Source: Rhizobiaceae bacterium
Lineage (GTDB): Bacteria > Pseudomonadota > Alphaproteobacteria > Rhizobiales > Rhizobiaceae
Reading direction: 5' to 3'
Length of the DNA stretch: 9,697 nt
Assembly (NCBI GenBank): GCA_021648425.1
Contig: JAKISV010000110.1
Coordinates: forward strand, 1-9,697
The notes under the pieces are model-generated. The model saw nothing but the letters and a program-made list of their open reading frames with translations, had not been told where the DNA came from and searched no databases. The translations under genes and the position numbers were made by a program. Of this stretch, positions 7,147 to 9,697 are shown piece after piece (position 1 is the stretch's first letter; the number at the start of each line of letters is the position of its first letter).

Positions 7147-7449
7147 AACAACTTCCTTCCTGGTGAATTCGCCTGATTTTGGACTTCCAAGGTTACAGCG
7201 AACCGGTTTGCAGTTAGGAGCAATATGAACAGTAAAAGTTAAGACGTGATTAATCTCGTTTGTTAAGGTTAAATTTTTTAGTAAAGAGATATTAATAAAC
7301 CTTAACAACTGTTAAGTTTACATTATAGTTCAAAATTTCGCGATTATAATTTAGAATTCGCTAAAACAGAAATATTTGTGGTTTTATAATATGTTTTGGT
7401 AGTATTATTGATTGATATACTTGTATATCTCAATATTGAGGCCGCTATG
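7147..7449 (-). promoter_or_regulatory. 303-bp AT-rich region between glmM and the barrel genes, no gene
   Basis: No convincing gene is present. Seven TTAA elements start at 7239, 7250, 7263, 7269, 7292, 7302 and 7312. The first two form TTAA-GACGTGA-TTAA (7239-7253), which fits the TTAA-N7-TTAA consensus of the alphaproteobacterial cell-cycle regulator CtrA. An 11-bp inverted repeat TTGTTAAGGTT/AACCTTAACAA (7260-7270, 7298-7308) and CTTAAC-aact-GTTAAG (7301-7316) overlap the cluster. TATAAT-like hexamers on the minus strand lie at 7348-7343 and 7327-7322, but no good -35 box was found for either. Next to the glmM stop are the palindromes CTCAATATTGAG (7429-7440) and GATATAC-tt-GTATATC (7414-7429). 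No classical intrinsic terminator for glmM is visible. I infer that this region carries the barrel-gene promoter and its control sites. Confidence 0.6.
7152..7158 (-). promoter_or_regulatory. Ribosome binding site fixing the upstream barrel gene start
   Basis: AAGGAAG (minus strand) sits 5 nt before the ATG at 7146. The same heptamer precedes the downstream paralog (6230-6224). It rules out the longer open frame that starts near 7308, which would give no signal peptide at its N-terminus. Confidence 0.8.
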
Positions 7450-8799
7450 TTAGGCAGCTATTTTTCTTAATGTTGAAACAATATCGTCAACAACTTCGCG
7501 AACAATGGTTTCATCATCGCTTTCTGCCATAACGCGTATCAGGGGCTCGGTTCCAGAAGCCCTGATCACCAGTCTGCCATCATCGCCCAGTCTTGAGCGC
7601 CCGTCTTTTATTGCTTCAACAACCTGCTTATCTTCGAGTGGGTTGCCATTATCGGTATAACGCACATTCTCAAGTATCTGTGGAACGGGTTCAAACTTGT
7701 CGCACACTTCACTCACCGGCCGGTTGGTACTGCGAACAACACTTAATACCTGCAAGGCTGCAATCAATCCATCCCCGGTGGTGGTAAAATCTGACATCAC
7801 CATGTGTCCTGACTGCTCGCCGCCCAGATTGAAACCGTGTTTTCGCATATGCTCAACCACATACCGGTCGCCTACTTTTGTACGCACCAGTTCCAGGTCT
7901 TTGCCGTTCAAAAACCGCTCCAGCCCCAGATTTGACATTATCGTCGCAACAACACCGCCGCCTTTCAGGCGAGAAATGTCTTGCCAGTACTCAGAAATCA
8001 CCGCCATCATCTGATCGCCGTCAACCGTGCGCGCTTTTTCATCAACAATCAAAACTCTATCCGCATCTCCATCAAGCGCAATACCGATATCAGCACGCGT
8101 TTCATGCACTCTGCGCGAAAGCTTTTCCGTATCCGTCGACCCGCATCCAGAATTAATATTAAAGCCATTGGGTTCATCACCAATTGTGATGACTTCTGCA
8201 CCAAGTTCCCACAATGCGGCAGGTGCCGCTTTATAGGCCGCACCATTGGCGCAATCCACTACAATACGGATACCCTCCAACGACATGCCCTGAGGCAACG
8301 TGCGCTTGGCAAATTCCACATAACGGTCAACCACACCTTCAACCCGGGTGGCACGTCCAAGTTCTTCGGCACTGGCCAGATAAGAAGACATATCTTTGTC
8401 GATTAATGCCTCGATACGCGCTTCAAATTCATCGGACAATTTATAACCGTCAGGACCAAACAGCTTAATCCCGTTATCGTAAAACACATTATGGGATGCC
8501 GAAATCATCACGCCGATATCACAGCGCATGGATTTGGTAAGCATTGCCACTGCAGGCGTTGGCACCGGACCAAGTAAAAATACATCCATACCTGCAGCGG
8601 TAAAACCGGCCACAAGGGCATTTTCAATCATATATCCTGAAAGACGTGTATCTTTGCCAATCACCACCCGGTGGCGGTGATTGCCGCGACGAAAGGAGAT
8701 GCCTGCCGCCATTCCGACTTTCATCGCAATTTCTGCAGTCATCGGAAATGAATTGGCTTTGCCACGAATACCATCGGTGCCAAAATACTTGTTTGTCAT
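7450..8799 (-). CDS. glmM: Phosphoglucosamine mutase
   Basis: GlmM interconverts glucosamine-6-phosphate and glucosamine-1-phosphate in the cytoplasm, feeding UDP-GlcNAc for peptidoglycan and LPS. The 449-residue length is normal. Visible family motifs are KYFGTDGIRG at the N-terminus, the active-site phosphoserine loop ISASHN (S102), and the metal-binding DGDAD (D243, D245, D247). The sugar-binding GGEQSGH (326-332) and the C-terminal phosphate-binding RASGTEPLIRV (413-423) follow. All key residues are present, so it should be active; the family needs phosphorylation of S102. GGGGG (8810-8806) lies 6 nt before the ATG. It lies 193 bp downstream of ftsH on the same strand, an order common in Rhizobiales, so read-through from ftsH is possible alongside its own promoter. 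Confidence 0.98.
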   Translation of the reverse strand: MTNKYFGTDGIRGKANSFPMTAEIAMKVGMAAGISFRRGNHRHRVVIGKDTRLSGYMIENALVAGFTAAGMDVFLLGPVPTPAVAMLTKSMRCDIGVMISASHNVFYDNGIKLFGPDGYKLSDEFEARIEALIDKDMSSYLASAEELGRATRVEGVVDRYVEFAKRTLPQGMSLEGIRIVVDCANGAAYKAAPAALWELGAEVITIGDEPNGFNINSGCGSTDTEKLSRRVHETRADIGIALDGDADRVLIVDEKARTVDGDQMMAVISEYWQDISRLKGGGVVATIMSNLGLERFLNGKDLELVRTKVGDRYVVEHMRKHGFNLGGEQSGHMVMSDFTTTGDGLIAALQVLSVVRSTNRPVSEVCDKFEPVPQILENVRYTDNGNPLEDKQVVEAIKDGRSRLGDDGRLVIRASGTEPLIRVMAESDDETIVREVVDDIVSTLRKIAA

Positions 8800-8810
8800 A
8801 AAGTACCCCC

Positions 8811-8829
8811 TGCTGGATAAATACCAGCA
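8811..8829 (-). repeat. Hairpin abutting the glmM ribosome binding site
   Basis: TGCTGG (8811-8816) and CCAGCA (8824-8829) form a 6-bp stem with a 7-base AT loop. In the transcript the stem ends directly at the GGGGG Shine-Dalgarno sequence (8810-8806), so stem formation could affect ribosome access. A regulatory role is inference. Confidence 0.5.
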
Positions 8830-8932
8830 AGCCTCAATTGGGATTTATTTCTTAGAACCTACATCTATTCCAAAAATGTATCTCTCACACATTATGTCGA
8901 AATATATCACAAATGCGATAAACCTTCGAGTA

Positions 8933-8958
8933 TGACAGCGATTGATATCAAACTGTCA
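8933..8958. repeat. Nested palindromes between ftsH and glmM
   Basis: An outer inverted repeat TGACAG/CTGTCA (8933-8938, 8953-8958) encloses a perfect 10-bp palindrome TTGATATCAA (8942-8951), offset from the outer centre by one base. No T-run follows on the minus strand. It lies 35 bp past the ftsH stop and could be an operator or a weak hairpin at the end of ftsH. Confidence 0.4.
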
Positions 8959-8992
8959 GCAAACAAGGTTAACACTTCCTGGAAATTACAAA

Positions 8993-9697
8993 TTATTGTG
9001 GTTGTGGTTCCATGCCACCTGAATCAGGTTTTCCACCTTTTTTCGGTTTTCCTGCACCTGCAGAAGGAACCGCAGAACCACGCGAAGGCGGTGCATCATC
9101 GTTAGCATCACGCGAAATCGGCTTTCCATCCAGCATATCGTTGATTTCTTTGCCTGTCAGCGTCTCATATTCAAGTAGACCTTCAGCAATCGCTTTCAGG
9201 TCTTTTTTACGCTTTTTCAAAATCCGCGTTGCCCAGTCATAAGCATCATCCACCAACCGGCGCACTTCCGCATCGATAATCTGTGCAGTATCTTCAGAAA
9301 TATTTTTTTGTTGCGTAACAGAATGCCCCAGAAAAACTTCCTGCTGGTTTTCTCCATAGGCGACTTTGCCGAGTTTCTCAGAAAAACCCCAGCGCGTTAC
9401 CATGGCTCGCGCCAGACTGGTTGCCTGATCGATATCTGATGAGGCTCCCGAAGTTACATTTTTTGCACCAAAAGTCAGCTCCTCCGCCACACGTCCACCC
9501 ATCATCACAGCGAGACGGGAAGTCATCTGTTCATAGGACATCGAGACTTCATCGCGTTCGGGAAGCTGCATCACCATGCCAAGCGCCCGCCCACGCGGAA
9601 TAATTGTCGCTTTGTGCACCGGGTGGGAATTTGGAACGGTAACAGCGATCAGCGCATGACCAGCTTCATGATAGGCAGTGTTGCGTTTTTCTTCTTC
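8993..9697 (-). CDS. ftsH: ATP-dependent zinc metalloprotease FtsH, C-terminal part (5' end outside window)
   Basis: FtsH is a membrane-anchored AAA+ protease that degrades unfolded membrane proteins and selected regulators. The last 234 residues are present; the membrane and ATPase domains lie beyond the right edge. The zinc site is visible: AYHEAGHAL gives H10-E11-x-x-H14 of the fragment, and the third ligand is Asp in GASSDIDQATSLARAMV (fragment residue 88). That is 78 residues after the first His, the same spacing as H417 to D495 in E. coli FtsH. The typical RWGFSEKLG segment and a helical end (LLEYETLTGKEINDMLDG) follow. A Gly/Pro/Lys-rich disordered tail ends PQPQ. Gene order with glmM downstream fits Rhizobiales; the folP gene found between them in E. 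coli is absent. Confidence 0.97.
   Translation of the reverse strand, partial: EEEKRNTAYHEAGHALIAVTVPNSHPVHKATIIPRGRALGMVMQLPERDEVSMSYEQMTSRLAVMMGGRVAEELTFGAKNVTSGASSDIDQATSLARAMVTRWGFSEKLGKVAYGENQQEVFLGHSVTQQKNISEDTAQIIDAEVRRLVDDAYDWATRILKKRKKDLKAIAEGLLEYETLTGKEINDMLDGKPISRDANDDAPPSRGSAVPSAGAGKPKKGGKPDSGGMEPQPQ

Noticed and set aside
7147..7308. N-terminal extension of the upstream barrel protein
   Set aside because: It would bury the signal peptide and run through an AT-rich promoter-like region; the ATG at 7146 has a strong ribosome site.
7878..8468. Plus-strand open frames inside glmM
   Set aside because: They are antisense shadows of glmM, with no recognisable domain or ribosome site.
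8849..8896. Tiny minus-strand frame (MCERYIFGIDVGSKK) in the ftsH-glmM gap
   Set aside because: Fifteen codons, no Shine-Dalgarno sequence and no known family.

Overview
The window looks like chromosomal DNA of an alphaproteobacterium, most likely of the Rhizobiales/Hyphomicrobiales. Supporting signs are ftsH followed directly by glmM on the same strand, a serC-serA operon with the alphaproteobacterial form of SerC, and two Omp25/Omp31-like outer-membrane barrels. No species can be named from the sequence. Most of the window is conserved housekeeping sequence read from the minus strand; the first ~2.2 kb is a more accessory-looking edge.

Left edge (1-2248): the 3' end of a ParE/RelE-type toxin gene (+), a GNAT acetyltransferase gene (-), and a two-HKD phospholipase D-superfamily gene (+) with an 8-bp inverted repeat upstream. 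These share no evident pathway.

Serine block (2276-5245, minus strand): serC (phosphoserine aminotransferase, GTG start) is followed after 40 bp by serA (3-phosphoglycerate dehydrogenase). Together they carry out the first two steps of the phosphorylated serine pathway. The serC 5' leader contains a set of mutually exclusive pairing segments and a possible anti-Shine-Dalgarno segment. It is the best candidate for a regulatory RNA here. A strong intrinsic terminator separates this leader from the gene before it.

Envelope block (5278-7449, minus strand): two tandem paralogous outer-membrane barrel proteins share the GGWYLRGDI motif. A 16-bp tandem repeat begins at the stop codon of the first and a hairpin lies before the second. 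The 303-bp region upstream of the pair is AT-rich, with seven TTAA elements including one TTAA-N7-TTAA, plus two adjacent palindromes.

Right edge (7450-9697, minus strand): glmM (phosphoglucosamine mutase, amino-sugar supply for peptidoglycan and LPS) lies downstream of the 3' part of ftsH (membrane AAA+ zinc protease), whose 5' part is outside the window.

No tRNA, rRNA, CRISPR array, insertion sequence or prophage was seen, and no clear new multi-gene system. The most interesting signals are regulatory: the serC leader, the TTAA cluster, and the repeat between the two barrel genes.
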